The notes: generated by a model from the letters alone, not told the origin. A DNA stretch of 64,000 nucleotides from Clavibacter tessellarius (GCF_001618005.1 NZ_LQXA01000047.1:55275-119274); one strand, 5' to 3'; shown: positions 25,801-35,110, numbered from the stretch's first letter. Made by a program: numbers and translations.

Positions 25801-26142
25801 TCAGCGGGAGGTGCCGGAGCCGTTCGGCTCGGGCGAGGCGGGGTCCATGGTCGGGTACGTCGTGGTGGAGGCGCTGGACGGCGTGGATCCGGTCGAGGAG
25901 TCCTTCTTGCCGCCCGTGACGGTGCCGACGACCTTCTTGGCGCCGCCGACGACCGCGTGCGCGACGTCGGGGGTGTGGTCCTTCACGAAGCCGGCCGCGT
26001 TGTCGACCTGGCGCTGGACCTTCGGGTCGTCCCAGACCTTCTTGGCGTTCGTGCGGATCTGCTCGTAGCGCTTGCGTCCGGCGCGGGCACCGAGGACGTA
26101 GCCGACACCGGCTCCGGCGACGAAGAGAAGCTTGCCTTTCAT
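25801..26142 (-). CDS. YtxH-like small membrane-associated protein
   Basis: Codes for 113 residues. The start MKGKLLFVAGAGVGYVLGAR is one glycine-rich helix followed by AGRKRYEQIRTNAKKVWDDP, the YtxH-like pattern. An amphipathic middle and a Ser/Thr/Pro-rich tail follow. The ATG has GGAG ten bases upstream. Function is unknown; relatives are linked to general stress. First gene of the three-gene set that ends with DUF3618. Confidence 0.82.
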   Translation of the reverse strand: MKGKLLFVAGAGVGYVLGARAGRKRYEQIRTNAKKVWDDPKVQRQVDNAAGFVKDHTPDVAHAVVGGAKKVVGTVTGGKKDSSTGSTPSSASTTTYPTMDPASPEPNGSGTSR

Positions 26143-26269
26143 GGGAGATCTCCGATCGTTGAGGGGGCACGTGGGGCGCACGTCCGTTCAGCGTATCCCT
26201 CCGGCGCACCCGCGTGGTCGGGGGCGGCCGGGCGGGCGCTGCCCGGCCAGGGGGCCGGCGCGGACCGCA

Positions 26270-27709
26270 TCAGCGGCCGAGGACGCGGTCGGCGGCGGCC
26301 GTCGCGTCGGCGACGACGGAGGCGAGGCCCGTGCCCGCGACGGCGGATCCGGTGATCTCGAGGCCCGGGTGCTCGGCCGCCTCGTCGCGCACCGCCTGCA
26401 CGCGCTCGCGGTGCCCGGAGGCGGCGAACGGGAGGGCGTTGGTCCAGCGCACGCGGGCGGATCCGGTGGCCCGGCCCTCGAGATCCGTCCCGAGCAGGGC
26501 CGACGCGTCGCGCACCGCGATCGCCGTGAGCTCGTCGTCCGGGACGCCCGCGGTGTCGTCCTGGCCGCCCGCGCGCCCGTAGGAGAGGCGGAGCACATGG
26601 CGGTCGCCCGCCAGCTCCTTCAGCCACGGCCACTTGGCGGTCGCGTGCGTGAGGGCCTTCGCGCGGACGTCGGGCACGTCGGCGGAGACCAGCACGCCCG
26701 TGCCGCGCGGGGCGGCGTCGAGCTCCGGCGCGCGGACGACGAGCGTGACGAGCTCGACGGAGGACGGCTCGGGCCAGCCCTCGGTGACGGCGCGCGGCGC
26801 GAGGCCGGAGAAGAGGCGGATGAGGCCGGCCGCCGGGATCGCGAGGACCACCGCGGCCGCGTCGATGCCGCGGCCGTCCGCGAGCTCGACGTGCCAGTCG
26901 TCGTACGCGGCGGCGCCCTCGTGCGACCGGTGCCGGTGCACCGACCCCGCGGCGAGGGAGGTGCGCACGTCGACGCCGAGGCGCTCGAGGTCGGCGACGA
27001 GCGCGTCGACCAGGAGGTGGACGCCGCCCACGATGCCGCTCACGGCGGATCCCGCGGGCGAGGCGGCGCGCATGGACGCGACCGCGCGCCCGAGCGACCC
27101 GTGCTCGGCCAGGCCGGCGCGCAGGCCCGGCGCCACGGAGTCGGCGTCGACCTCGTCGGGGTGGGCGCTGTGCACGCCGGAGACGATGGGGGCGACGAGC
27201 CGGTCGACGACGCGGTCGCCCATGCGGGCGCGCACGAGGCCGCCGAGCGTGCGCTCCTTCGCGCCGACGGAGGCCGGGAGCACGAGGTCGGCCTTGGCGC
27301 GGGCGACGCCGAGGCGTCCGATGGCGGTGGCGATGGTGCTGTCGAACGGATGCGCGGGGATCCCGAGCAGGCCCGTCCGCGGGAGCTGGATGGCGCGCTC
27401 GGCGAGCTGCACCCACGCGCCGTCCGGGTTCGGCTGCACGATGCGGTCGGCGAGGCCCAGCTCGCCGAGGTACGCGGCGACCGTGCCGCGGCGGGTGGCG
27501 AAGCTCTCCGCGCCGCTGTCGAGGCGGAGGCCGTCGACCACGTGGGATCCGACGGTGCCGCCCAGCGCGGGCGACGCCTCCACGAGGATCACGCGCTTCC
27601 CGGCCAGGGCGCAGGCGCGGGCCGCGATGAGGCCGCCCACCCCGCCGCCGACCACGACGACGTCGGTCGGGTCGACCTCGCCAGCCGCCTGCCGCGGGTC
27701 GCTAGCCAC
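26270..27709 (-). CDS. cgoX: Coproporphyrinogen III oxidase (HemY-type FAD enzyme)
   Basis: Codes for 479 residues from GTG 27709, overlapping the hemE stop by eight bases. It oxidises coproporphyrinogen III to coproporphyrin III. The Rossmann start VVVVGGGVGGLIAARACALAG binds FAD, followed by VEASPALGGTVGSH and DSGAESFATRRGTV. The C-terminal ITGSAVAGTGLASVVADA block closes the FAD site. Because cpfC and chdC are present, the coproporphyrin-dependent role is preferred over protoporphyrinogen oxidase. Older names are hemY and hemG. Confidence 0.94.
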   Translation of the reverse strand: MASDPRQAAGEVDPTDVVVVGGGVGGLIAARACALAGKRVILVEASPALGGTVGSHVVDGLRLDSGAESFATRRGTVAAYLGELGLADRIVQPNPDGAWVQLAERAIQLPRTGLLGIPAHPFDSTIATAIGRLGVARAKADLVLPASVGAKERTLGGLVRARMGDRVVDRLVAPIVSGVHSAHPDEVDADSVAPGLRAGLAEHGSLGRAVASMRAASPAGSAVSGIVGGVHLLVDALVADLERLGVDVRTSLAAGSVHRHRSHEGAAAYDDWHVELADGRGIDAAAVVLAIPAAGLIRLFSGLAPRAVTEGWPEPSSVELVTLVVRAPELDAAPRGTGVLVSADVPDVRAKALTHATAKWPWLKELAGDRHVLRLSYGRAGGQDDTAGVPDDELTAIAVRDASALLGTDLEGRATGSARVRWTNALPFAASGHRERVQAVRDEAAEHPGLEITGSAVAGTGLASVVADATAAADRVLGR

Positions 27710-28826
27710 GGACCAGGTCCACGATGCGCGTGAGCACGGTCGGGTCGGTCTCGGGCGGCACGCCGTGCCCGAGGTTGAGGATGTGCGCGGGCGCCGCCTT
27801 CCCGCGCTCGAGCACGTCGCGGACGTGCGCCTCGAGGACGGGCCAGGGCGCGGCCAGCAGCGCCGGGTCGACGTTGCCCTGCACGGGGACGGATCCGCCC
27901 AGGCGGCGCGACGCCTCGTCGAGCGGGATGCGCCAGTCGACGCCCACCGCGTCGACGCCCACGTCGTGCATCGCGCCGAGGAGCTCGCCCGTGCCGACGC
28001 CGAAGTGGACGAGCGGGACGGTGCGCCCGTCGGCCGCCGTGATGGTGCGCACGTGGTCGAGCGCGAGCGCGGACGCCGGGGCGACGCGCTGCGTGTAGTC
28101 GGCGAGCGAGAGGCCGCCGGCCCAGGAGTCGAAGAGCTGCGCGGCGGAGGCCCCCGCCATGACCTGCGCGCGCAGGAAGACACCCGTGATCTCGGCGCAC
28201 CAGCGCATGAGCGCGTCCCAGGCGTCGGGATCCGCGTGCATGAGGCCGCGCGCCGCGATGTGGTCCTTGCTCGGCCCGCCCTCCACGAGGTAGGCGGCGA
28301 GGGTGAAGGGCGCGCCCGCGAACCCGATGAGCGGGGTGTCGCCGAGCTCCGCCACCGTCCGCGCGACGGCCTGGCGGATGGGCTCGAGCGCCGCCGGGTC
28401 GAGCGCCGGCAGCGCGGCCACGTCGGCGGCGGTGCGGACGGGCTCCTCGAGCACCGGGCCGCGGCCCGCGACGATGTCGACGCCGACGCCCGCGAGCTTG
28501 AGGGGGATGACGATGTCGCTGAAGAAGATGCCCGCGTCCACGTGGTGTCGGCGGACGGGCTGCAGCGTGATCTCGCTCGCCATCTCCGGGTCGAGGCACG
28601 CGTCGAGCATGCGGGTGCCGACGCGCAGCTCCCGGTACTCCGGCAGCGAGCGGCCGGCCTGGCGCATGAACCACACGGGTGCGCGGTCCCCGCGACGGCC
28701 GCGGTACGCCTCCACGAGCAGCGACGACGCGGTGCGGGTGTTGAGCGGGTGCTCCGCGGGGAGCGGGAGGGCGGCGGATGCGGGCGCGGGGGCGGAGGAT
28801 GCGGGCGTGATCACGGAGGAGATCAT
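27702..28826 (-). CDS. hemE: Uroporphyrinogen decarboxylase
   Basis: Codes for 374 residues. It removes four carboxyls to give coproporphyrinogen III. Family blocks are [19 protein letters not shown] near 50, [47 protein letters not shown] and [14 protein letters not shown] 25-residue Ala/Pro-rich start precedes [15 protein letters not shown], so translation might begin slightly later. It is divergent from hemA with a 149-base gap and overlaps cgoX downstream. Confidence 0.96.
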   Translation of the reverse strand: MISSVITPASSAPAPASAALPLPAEHPLNTRTASSLLVEAYRGRRGDRAPVWFMRQAGRSLPEYRELRVGTRMLDACLDPEMASEITLQPVRRHHVDAGIFFSDIVIPLKLAGVGVDIVAGRGPVLEEPVRTAADVAALPALDPAALEPIRQAVARTVAELGDTPLIGFAGAPFTLAAYLVEGGPSKDHIAARGLMHADPDAWDALMRWCAEITGVFLRAQVMAGASAAQLFDSWAGGLSLADYTQRVAPASALALDHVRTITAADGRTVPLVHFGVGTGELLGAMHDVGVDAVGVDWRIPLDEASRRLGGSVPVQGNVDPALLAAPWPVLEAHVRDVLERGKAAPAHILNLGHGVPPETDPTVLTRIVDLVRG

Positions 28827-28975
28827 CGCATCCCCCGCCTGCGCGCCCGCTCGACTGGGGACGCGGCAGGAGGACGGGACGGCTGCGGGCGGCCGACGGC
28901 CGGGTCCGGCGGCGGCGGCGAGGCAGGGCACCCTCACCGGCCCCGACCACACGGCCGGGAGGTTTACCATGGACT
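28827..28975. promoter_or_regulatory. hemE/hemA divergent region with probable leaderless hemA promoter
   Basis: The gap holds no gene. TACCAT (28965-28970) is a good -10 box on the plus strand and lies five bases before the hemA GTG, so hemA may be leaderless. GGGAGG at 28957-28962 is 13 bases from the GTG, rather far for a ribosome site. I see no DtxR-like box. Confidence 0.45.
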
Positions 28976-30295
28976 GTGCTCATATGTCTGACGGCGAGTC
29001 ATCACAACGCCAGCTTCGAGGTCCTCGAGAAGCTGTCCGTGGCCGCACCCTCCGTCGCCGGCACGCTCATGGAGCAGAACGACTTCATCGCGGGGGCCGT
29101 CGTCCTCGCCACCTGCAACCGCTTCGAGGCCTACCTCGACGTGGAGGAGCCCCTCACCGCCGCCCGCGCGCTGGCCGTCGAGGCCACGGTAGACGTGGTC
29201 AGCGGCGCCAGCGGCATCGACCGCGACGACGTCCGCGGCAGCGTCGACGTGAAGTGCGGGGACGCCGTGGCCGAGCATCTCTTCGCCGTCTCCTCGGGCC
29301 TCGAGTCCGTCGTCGTCGGCGAGGGCGAGATCGCCGGCCAGGTGCGCCGCGCGCTCGAGGGCGCCCGCACGGGCGGCACCACGAGCACCGGCCTCGAGCG
29401 GCTCTTCCAGACCGCGTCCAACACGTCGCGCGGCGTCAAGACCCGCACGGGCCTGCAGAGCGCCGGGCGCTCCATGGTCCGCCTCGCGCTCGACCTCGCC
29501 GAGAGCCGCATCGCCGACTGGTCGGCCACGCGCGTCCTCCTCGTCGGAACGGGCGCCTACGCGGGCGCGAGCCTCGCGGCGCTCCGCGACCGCGGCGTCG
29601 TCGACGTGCACGTCTACTCCCCCTCGGGCCGCGCGCAGAAGTTCGCCGGCCCCCACGGCATCCCCGCGGTCGAGGGGCGCGACCTGCTCCGCGCGCTCGC
29701 CGCCTCCGACATCGTCGTCACCTGCAGCACCGCGCCCAAGTCCGTGCTCGCCGCGCACCACCTGCAGGCCGCGGCCGCCGTGTCCGGCGACGGACGCCGT
29801 CGCCTCGTCATCGACCTCGGGCTGCCGCGCAACGTGGATCCGGACGTCGTCACGGTCGACGGCGTCGAGCTGCTCGACCTCGAGACCATCAGCCTCCACG
29901 CCCCGCTCCGCGACCTCACCGCCACGGACGACGCGCGCGAGATCGTGAGCACGGCCGCCGCCGAGTTCCGCGCCGCGAGCGCCGAGGACGAGGTGGCCCC
30001 CGCGGTCGTCGCGCTCCGCACCCACATCTTCGACGTCCTCGAGGGCGAGCTGGAGCGCGTCCGCAAGCGCGGCGACTCGTCCGAGGCCACCGAGAAGGCG
30101 CTCCGCCACCTCGTGAGCGTCCTCGTGCACCAGCCGTCCGTCCGGGCCCGCGAGCTCGCGCGGCAGGGCGAGGGGGCCCGCGTGGTCGACGCCGTGCAGG
30201 CGCTCTTCGGTCTCGACGTGGAGATGCCCGCCGCGGTGTCCTCCCCCGTCGCCGTCGCGCTGCCCCGCACCGGTGAGGCGGGCTCGGCGTCGTGA
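28976..30295 (+). CDS. hemA: Glutamyl-tRNA reductase
   Basis: Codes for 439 residues. It reduces glutamyl-tRNA to glutamate-1-semialdehyde, the committed step of the C5 route. GTG 28976 opens [20 protein letters not shown], the conserved N-terminus. [13 protein letters not shown] has the catalytic Cys, [20 protein letters not shown] is next, and the NADPH Rossmann fold starts [19 protein letters not shown] helical dimerisation tail ends the protein. An ATG at 28969 is out of frame. The GTGA at its stop overlaps a GNAT frame. Confidence 0.95.
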   Translation: MLICLTASHHNASFEVLEKLSVAAPSVAGTLMEQNDFIAGAVVLATCNRFEAYLDVEEPLTAARALAVEATVDVVSGASGIDRDDVRGSVDVKCGDAVAEHLFAVSSGLESVVVGEGEIAGQVRRALEGARTGGTTSTGLERLFQTASNTSRGVKTRTGLQSAGRSMVRLALDLAESRIADWSATRVLLVGTGAYAGASLAALRDRGVVDVHVYSPSGRAQKFAGPHGIPAVEGRDLLRALAASDIVVTCSTAPKSVLAAHHLQAAAAVSGDGRRRLVIDLGLPRNVDPDVVTVDGVELLDLETISLHAPLRDLTATDDAREIVSTAAAEFRAASAEDEVAPAVVALRTHIFDVLEGELERVRKRGDSSEATEKALRHLVSVLVHQPSVRARELARQGEGARVVDAVQALFGLDVEMPAAVSSPVAVALPRTGEAGSAS

Positions 30296-30927
30296 GGCCC
30301 CGCGTCCTCCGCGGCCCGCGCCTCGACGCGCCGCTCCGGATGACGGATCCCGTGCGCACCGAGCGCCTCGTGCTCCGGCCCTACACGGCCGACGACCTCG
30401 ACGACTTCGCCGACATCCAGCGCCGCCCCGAGGTGGTCGAGTACATGTTCTGGCCGCTCCGCGACCGCGCCGCCTCGAAGCGGCACCTCGCCGACCGCCG
30501 CCGCAAGACCCGGCTCGAGCAGGGCCACGACTTCCTCGGTCTCGCCGTGGAGCTGCCCGACGAGCCGAGCCTCGCCCCGCGGGCGGGCACCGGCCGCGTC
30601 ATCGGCGACGTGTCCCTCCTCCTCCGCAACGTCCCGTCGCGGCAGTTCGAGGTGGGCTGGGTGATGAACCCGGACTTCGCCGGCCACGGCTACGCCACGG
30701 AGGCCAGCCGCGCCCTCATCGACATCGCCTTCCGGCGCGCCGGCGCCCACCGTGTCGTGGCGCAGCTCGACTCCCGCAACTCGTCCTCCGCGCGCATGGC
30801 CGAGCGCCTCGGCATGCGCCTCGAGGGGCGCTTCCGCGAGGAGCACCTCGTCAAGGGCGAGTGGGTCGACAGCCTCTACTACGCCGTGCTGGCCGACGAG
30901 TGGGCGGCCCTGCCGCCGGCACCCTGA
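30292..30927 (+). CDS. GNAT-family N-acetyltransferase (RimJ/RimL-like)
   Basis: Codes for 211 residues if it starts at the GTG overlapping the hemA stop, or 195 from ATG 30340 ([19 protein letters not shown]), which begins exactly at the domain. The pattern [34 protein letters not shown] (acetyl-CoA loop) and [23 protein letters not shown] is typical of RimJ/RimL-like enzymes. Substrate is unknown. A second GNAT follows 14 bases after its stop, suggesting duplication. Confidence 0.87.
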   Translation: MRPRVLRGPRLDAPLRMTDPVRTERLVLRPYTADDLDDFADIQRRPEVVEYMFWPLRDRAASKRHLADRRRKTRLEQGHDFLGLAVELPDEPSLAPRAGTGRVIGDVSLLLRNVPSRQFEVGWVMNPDFAGHGYATEASRALIDIAFRRAGAHRVVAQLDSRNSSSARMAERLGMRLEGRFREEHLVKGEWVDSLYYAVLADEWAALPPAP

Positions 30928-30941
30928 CCCGGAGCCGCACC

Positions 30942-31559
30942 GTGCACGGAGACCTGCCCGCGATCGACCCCGTCGACGTGCGCGGCCCGATCCGCACGTC
31001 CCGCCTCGTCCTCCGCCCGTTCGCGCCCGACGACCTCGTGGCCGTCGACGGGTACGCGACCGCCCCGGGGGCACGGGCGCACCTCGCCGGTCCCCCGGCG
31101 GGCGCGCGACCCGACGCGGCGCGCCTGCTCGCCGATCGCCTGGCGTGGACGCGGCTGGCCGCGGTCGGCGACCGGTTGGCCCTGGCCGTCGAGCTGCCGG
31201 CCCAGGGCCCGCGGCCCGCGCATGTGGTCGGCGAGGCGCACGTGCGGCTGCGCGAGCCCGCCGCCCGCCAGGCCGAGCTGAGCGTCGTCCTGCACGAGGA
31301 CGTGCGCGGCGCCGGCATCGCGGGAGAGGCGGCCGACCGGGTCCTCGAGCTCCTGTTCGAGGAGGTGGGCGTGCACCGCGTCACCGCCCGGGTGGACGCG
31401 CGGGACGCGGCCGCCCTCGCGCTGGCCACGCGCCTCGGCATGCGCCGGGAGGCCCTGCTCGTGCACGACCGATGGGCCGAGGGCGCGTGGGCCGATACCG
31501 TGGTCGTCGCCCTGCTCGACGTCGAGTGGGCGGCTCGCACGAGCCTCGACGGACTGTAG
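30942..31559 (+). CDS. GNAT-family N-acetyltransferase, paralogue of its neighbour
   Basis: Codes for 205 residues from GTG 30942 with GGAG seven bases upstream. It shares the layout of the preceding gene: IRTSRLVLRPFAPDDLV, then LSVVLHEDVRGAGIAGEAADRVLELL and ATRLGMRREALLVHDRWAEGAW. The acetyl-CoA loop is more degenerate (RGAGIAGEA for the usual R/QGxGxA). Tandem copies point to an old duplication with different substrates. A Nudix gene follows nine bases later. Confidence 0.83.
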   Translation: MHGDLPAIDPVDVRGPIRTSRLVLRPFAPDDLVAVDGYATAPGARAHLAGPPAGARPDAARLLADRLAWTRLAAVGDRLALAVELPAQGPRPAHVVGEAHVRLREPAARQAELSVVLHEDVRGAGIAGEAADRVLELLFEEVGVHRVTARVDARDAAALALATRLGMRREALLVHDRWAEGAWADTVVVALLDVEWAARTSLDGL

Positions 31560-31568
31560 GAGGACCGC

Positions 31569-32132
31569 GTGACCTCGACCCCCGACCCGGCCCGCGGGCC
31601 CGTCATCCCCGTCCTGGACGACGACGACGATGACGACCTCGACGAGCTCGACGACCTCGACGACCTCGACCGGACGGACGGCTCCGGCGCCCGCGGATCC
31701 GACGGGCCGCTCGGCGCGCCGCGGGAACGGCCGCTGCGCGTGGCCGCGCTGGCCCTCATCCGCGACCGGCGGGTGCTCATGGTGCGCGTCACGGGCCAGG
31801 ACGTGCTCTACCTGCCCGGCGGCAAGATCGAGCCGGGCGAGGGCGCACGGCAGGCGCTGATGCGCGAGGCCGCCGAGGAGGTCGGGCTCGACATCGACCC
31901 GGCGACCGTCGAGGACCTCTTCACCGTCCTCGCCGACGCCCACGGCGTGCACGCCGGACGGCTCGTGAGCATGACCGTCTACCGGGCCGAGCCGCGGGAC
32001 CGGTCGCAGCAGCCCGTCGCCTCCGGCGAGATCGCCGAGGTCGAGCTCGTCGGATCCGCCGACGCCGACCGCTGCCCGCCCGCCGGACAGGAGGCCCTGG
32101 AGCGCCTGGTGGCGCTCCGGCTCATCGACTGA
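31569..32132 (+). CDS. Nudix hydrolase with Asp-rich N-terminal tail
   Basis: Codes for 187 residues from GTG with AGGAGGA upstream. Residues 16-36 are nearly all Asp and Leu (starting LDDDDDDDLDELDD), a disordered acidic tail not normal for the family. The catalytic Nudix box GGKIEPGEGARQALMREAAEEVG spans about 83-105 (key residues are its Glu in REAAEEVG, which bind Mg). VAALALIRDRRVLMVRV opens the fold. Such enzymes cut nucleoside diphosphates linked to another group; the substrate here is unknown. Its 3' end overlaps the convergent next gene by 11 bases. Confidence 0.87.
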   Translation: MTSTPDPARGPVIPVLDDDDDDDLDELDDLDDLDRTDGSGARGSDGPLGAPRERPLRVAALALIRDRRVLMVRVTGQDVLYLPGGKIEPGEGARQALMREAAEEVGLDIDPATVEDLFTVLADAHGVHAGRLVSMTVYRAEPRDRSQQPVASGEIAEVELVGSADADRCPPAGQEALERLVALRLID

Positions 32133-32457
32133 GCGGCGCGTCCCCGTCGGCGGAGGGGCCGCCCGCGTCCGCGGCGTCCGCGGAGCCGGGCGCCACCGGG
32201 TCCTCCCCCGCGGACGGCGCCGCCAGCTCGGCCGCGCGCGTGGCGCGCACCTTCCGCCGCTGGTCCACGAACGCGAGCACGGCCGCGACCGTGGCGATGC
32301 CGCCCGCGACGAGCGTGCCGGTGACCTCGCCGACCCCGTCCACCTTCATGGCGGCCACGAGGATCGCGACCGTGAAGCCGGCGATGACGACGCCGACCGC
32401 GAGGATCAGCCAGGAGAGGAGGCCCTTCGCGCGCGCGTCGGGGGTGCGGGTGGCCAT
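32122..32457 (-). CDS. Small two-helix membrane protein, unknown
   Basis: Codes for 111 residues with two membrane helices (about 13-36 and 46-66), then FVDQRRKVRATRAAEL and a disordered Ala/Asp/Gly-rich tail. I recognise no family. The ATG start MATRTPDARAKGLLSW is ordinary. It is convergent with the Nudix gene and overlaps its end by 11 bases. It reads away from the csbD-like gene 166 bases upstream. Confidence 0.68.
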   Translation of the reverse strand: MATRTPDARAKGLLSWLILAVGVVIAGFTVAILVAAMKVDGVGEVTGTLVAGGIATVAAVLAFVDQRRKVRATRAAELAAPSAGEDPVAPGSADAADAGGPSADGDAPLSR

Positions 32458-32622
32458 GCGCCCATCCTCCCACGCGGGTGCCGGGCCGTCCGGGAGCGCA
32501 GGTCGCGGGCACCCCGGGCGAGGGCGATCCTCCGGCCCGAGCGTCCGGTGTGAGCCGGGTGACGCCCGCGCCCGACCGGCGTAGCGTCGGAGACGTCACA
32601 TCCACCGAACGAAGGAGCGCCC

Positions 32623-32796
32623 ATGAGTGCGGACGACAAGGCCCAGAACACCGGCGAGAAGCTCGCGGGGAAGGCCGAGGAGGCCTTCGGGAAGCTGACC
32701 GGCGACGACAGCAAGGTCGCCGAAGGCGAAGCGAAGCAGGCCGGGGCAAGCGCCAAGCAGGCCGGCGAGAACGTGAAGGACGTCTTCAAGAAGTAG
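32623..32796 (+). CDS. CsbD-family stress protein
   Basis: Codes for just 57 residues: MSADDKAQNTGEKLAGKAEE continues into AFGKLTGDDSKVAEGEAKQA and ends NVKDVFKK. The repeated GKAEE/GDD pattern is that of CsbD proteins, small charged helical-hairpin proteins made under general stress. GAAGGAG seven bases before the ATG is a strong ribosome site. The very strong terminator just downstream suggests high expression. Function at molecular level is unknown for the family. Confidence 0.9.
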   Translation: MSADDKAQNTGEKLAGKAEEAFGKLTGDDSKVAEGEAKQAGASAKQAGENVKDVFKK

Positions 32797-32826
32797 GACC
32801 TTCGGAGGGACGTCCCTCCTGAGAGG

Positions 32827-32859
32827 CGAGGGGCCGGATGCCGAGCATCCGGCCCCTCG
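32827..32859. terminator. Perfect 15-bp hairpin terminator after csbD-like gene
   Basis: CGAGGGGCCGGATGC (32827-32841) pairs perfectly with GCATCCGGCCCCTCG (32845-32859) around a CGA loop. It lies 30 bases after the csbD-like stop and 29 before the menE stop, so it can serve both strands. A shorter palindrome, GGAGGGACGTCCCTCC, lies just before it (about 32804-32819). Confidence 0.85.
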
Positions 32860-32888
32860 TCATGTCCGGGCGCGGGAGGCGCGGCGGA

Positions 32889-34076
32889 TCAGGTGCCCGG
32901 ATCGGTGTCGGCCAGCGTCCGGAGCGCGCGGCGGTCCGGCTTCCCGGACGGGAGCGTCGGCAGCTCCTCGACGCCGCGGACGGACGACGACCCGGCGACG
33001 CGGCCGAGGCGCGCGGCCAGCTCGCGGCGCACGCGATCGGCGAGCCCGGGATCCACCCCGCCGGGCACGAACACCACGGGACGCTGGCCCCACCCCGTGT
33101 GCTCGCCGGGCACCGCGACGGCCTCGCCGAGGCGCGCGTCCCATCCGGCGAGCGACCGCACCGCCTCCTCCACCGCGGCGAGCCGGAGCTTCTCGCCGCC
33201 GGAGATCACGACGTCGTCGAGCCTGCCGCTGATGCGCAGCACGCCGTCGACGAGCTCGCCGCCGTCGCCCGTGCGGTACCAGCGGCGGCCGTCGTGCTCC
33301 CCGAAGGCCGCGTCCGTCGCGGCGGGGTCGCCGAGGTAGCCCTCCGCGAGCATCGGGCCCGCGAGCTCCACCTGCCCGTCGACCACGGCGACCTCGGCCG
33401 TCGCGACGGGCACGCCGTCGTAGACGCAGCCGCCCGCGGTCTCGCTCGACCCGTAGGTGCGGACCACGCGCCAGCCGAGCGCAGCGGCCCGGTCGACGAG
33501 CTGCGGCGGCGTGGCCTGGCCGCCCACGAGGATCGCGTCGAGGCGGCCGACGCCGTCGCGGATCCGGCGCGCGTCGTCCCCCGCGGGCGCGGCCTCCGCG
33601 GCGTCCACCAGCCGGTGCAGCTGCGTGGGCACGAGCGACGTGAAGCGGGCGACACGCGCGTCGAGCTCCGCGGCGGCGTCCGCGAACGCCCGCGGGTCGA
33701 ACCAACCGGGCGGCAGGACGACCGGCGCCGTCCCGGCGGCGATGGACCGCACGAGCACCTGGAGGCCGGCGATGTAGTGGGTGGGCAGCGCGAGGATCCA
33801 CTGCCCCGGCGCCCCGAGCGCGGTCTGCGACGCGGCGGCGCTCGCCAGCAGCGCGTCCGCGGAGAGCGCCACGCGCTTGGGACGCGAGGTCGTGCCGGAC
33901 GTCTCGACCACGAGCGCGACGCGGCGCTCCACCTCGACGGGCGGCGGCGGATCCCCGGCGGCCGCGGCCGCGTCGACCGGCCGCGCGAGCAGCGCCGGCC
34001 CGTCGCCCGCGAGGGCCGCCCGGAGGAGCGGCACCACGTCCGCGCCGGATGCCGTCAGCCGCTCCAGCCGCCTCAC
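32889..34076 (-). CDS. menE: o-Succinylbenzoate-CoA ligase
   Basis: Codes for 395 residues, shorter than the usual 450 or so of MenE but typical of actinobacteria. It adenylates o-succinylbenzoate and joins it to CoA for menaquinone. ANL-family blocks are ETSGTTSRPKRVALS (phosphate loop), VRTYGSSETAGGCVY, WYRTGDGGEL and ISGRLDDVVISGGEKL. LPSGKPDRRAL carries the catalytic Lys. GTG 34076 is the start, 19 bases after the menB stop; the two are one operon. Confidence 0.92.
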   Translation of the reverse strand: MRRLERLTASGADVVPLLRAALAGDGPALLARPVDAAAAAGDPPPPVEVERRVALVVETSGTTSRPKRVALSADALLASAAASQTALGAPGQWILALPTHYIAGLQVLVRSIAAGTAPVVLPPGWFDPRAFADAAAELDARVARFTSLVPTQLHRLVDAAEAAPAGDDARRIRDGVGRLDAILVGGQATPPQLVDRAAALGWRVVRTYGSSETAGGCVYDGVPVATAEVAVVDGQVELAGPMLAEGYLGDPAATDAAFGEHDGRRWYRTGDGGELVDGVLRISGRLDDVVISGGEKLRLAAVEEAVRSLAGWDARLGEAVAVPGEHTGWGQRPVVFVPGGVDPGLADRVRRELAARLGRVAGSSSVRGVEELPTLPSGKPDRRALRTLADTDPGT

Positions 34077-34095
34077 GGCACCAGGCCCGCGCGGA

Positions 34096-35007
34096 TCAGA
34101 ACTGCCACGGGAACGGCGACCAGTCGGGCGCGCGCTTCTCGAGGAAGGAGTCGCGGCCCTCGACGGCCTCGTCCGTGCCGTAGGCGAGGCGCGTGGCTTC
34201 GCCCGCGAAGACCTGCTGCCCGACCATGCCGTCGTCGACCGCGTTGAAGGCGAACTTGAGCATGCGGATCGCGGTGGGCGACTTGCCGAGGATGGTCTCG
34301 GCCCAGTCGAGCGCCGTCGTCTCGAGCTCGGCGTGCGGCACGACGCGGTTCACGGCGCCCATCTCGTACATGCGCTGGGCGCTGTGCTCCTCGGCGAGGA
34401 AGAACACCTCGCGCGCGGCCTTCTGGCCCACCTGGCGGGCGAAGTACGCGGATCCGTACCCGCCGTCGAACGAGCCGACGTCGGCATCGGTCTGCTTGAA
34501 GCGGCCGTGCTCGGCCGACGCGATGGTGAGGTCGCACACGACGTGCAGCGAGTGCCCGCCGCCGGCCGCCCAGCCGGGCACGACCGCGATGACGACCTTG
34601 GGCATGAAGCGGATGAGCCGCTGCACCTCGAGGATGTGCAGGCGTCCGGCGCGGGCGGGATCCACGCCCTCCGCGGTCTCGCCCTCGCCGTACTTGTAGC
34701 CGTCGCGCCCGCGGATCCGCTGGTCACCGCCGCTGCAGAACGCCCAGCCGCCGTCCTTCGGGCTCGGGCCGTTGCCGGTGAGGAGCACGACGCCGATGCG
34801 CGGATCCTGACGGGCGTCGTCGAGCGCCTGGTACAGCTCGTCGACGGTCCGCGGGCGGAAGGCGTTCCGCACCTCCGGCCGGTCGAACGCGATGCGCGCG
34901 ATCCGCCCGGTGAGGTCGTGGTGGTACGTGATGTCGGTGAAGCCCTCCGCGAGGGGCACGTCGCGCCAGCGGGTGGGATCGAGGATGTCGGAGACCTGCT
35001 TCACCAT
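34096..35007 (-). CDS. menB: 1,4-Dihydroxy-2-naphthoyl-CoA synthase
   Basis: Codes for 303 residues. This crotonase-fold enzyme closes the second ring of menaquinone. TGRIARIAFDRPEVRNAFRP opens the fold, with AFCSGGDQRIRGRDGYKY, VPGWAAGGGHSLHVVCDLT (oxyanion loop) and ADVGSFDGGYGSAYFARQVG (catalytic Asp/Tyr region). The usual C-terminal SPFPWQF-like ending is present (WSPFPWQF). Start ATG 35007 has no clear ribosome site. Divergent from menC. Confidence 0.95.
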   Translation of the reverse strand: MVKQVSDILDPTRWRDVPLAEGFTDITYHHDLTGRIARIAFDRPEVRNAFRPRTVDELYQALDDARQDPRIGVVLLTGNGPSPKDGGWAFCSGGDQRIRGRDGYKYGEGETAEGVDPARAGRLHILEVQRLIRFMPKVVIAVVPGWAAGGGHSLHVVCDLTIASAEHGRFKQTDADVGSFDGGYGSAYFARQVGQKAAREVFFLAEEHSAQRMYEMGAVNRVVPHAELETTALDWAETILGKSPTAIRMLKFAFNAVDDGMVGQQVFAGEATRLAYGTDEAVEGRDSFLEKRAPDWSPFPWQF

Positions 35008-35048
35008 GACGCCCAGCCTAGGCGCCGGGTGCCCGGCCGTCCGCGGCC

Positions 35049-35090
35049 GGGCACCGGTCGCCGGGCACCGGGCACCGGTCGCCGGTCGCC
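35049..35090. repeat. Modular 7-bp repeats in the menB/menC divergent gap
   Basis: Six 7-base modules lie in a row, A-B-A-A-B-B with A = GGGCACC and B = GGTCGCC. They fill 42 of the 103 bases between the divergent menB and menC starts and so sit in both promoters. They could be protein sites or mere slippage. Confidence 0.75.
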
Positions 35091-35110
35091 GCGGGTGCGA
35101 GGCTGGACCC

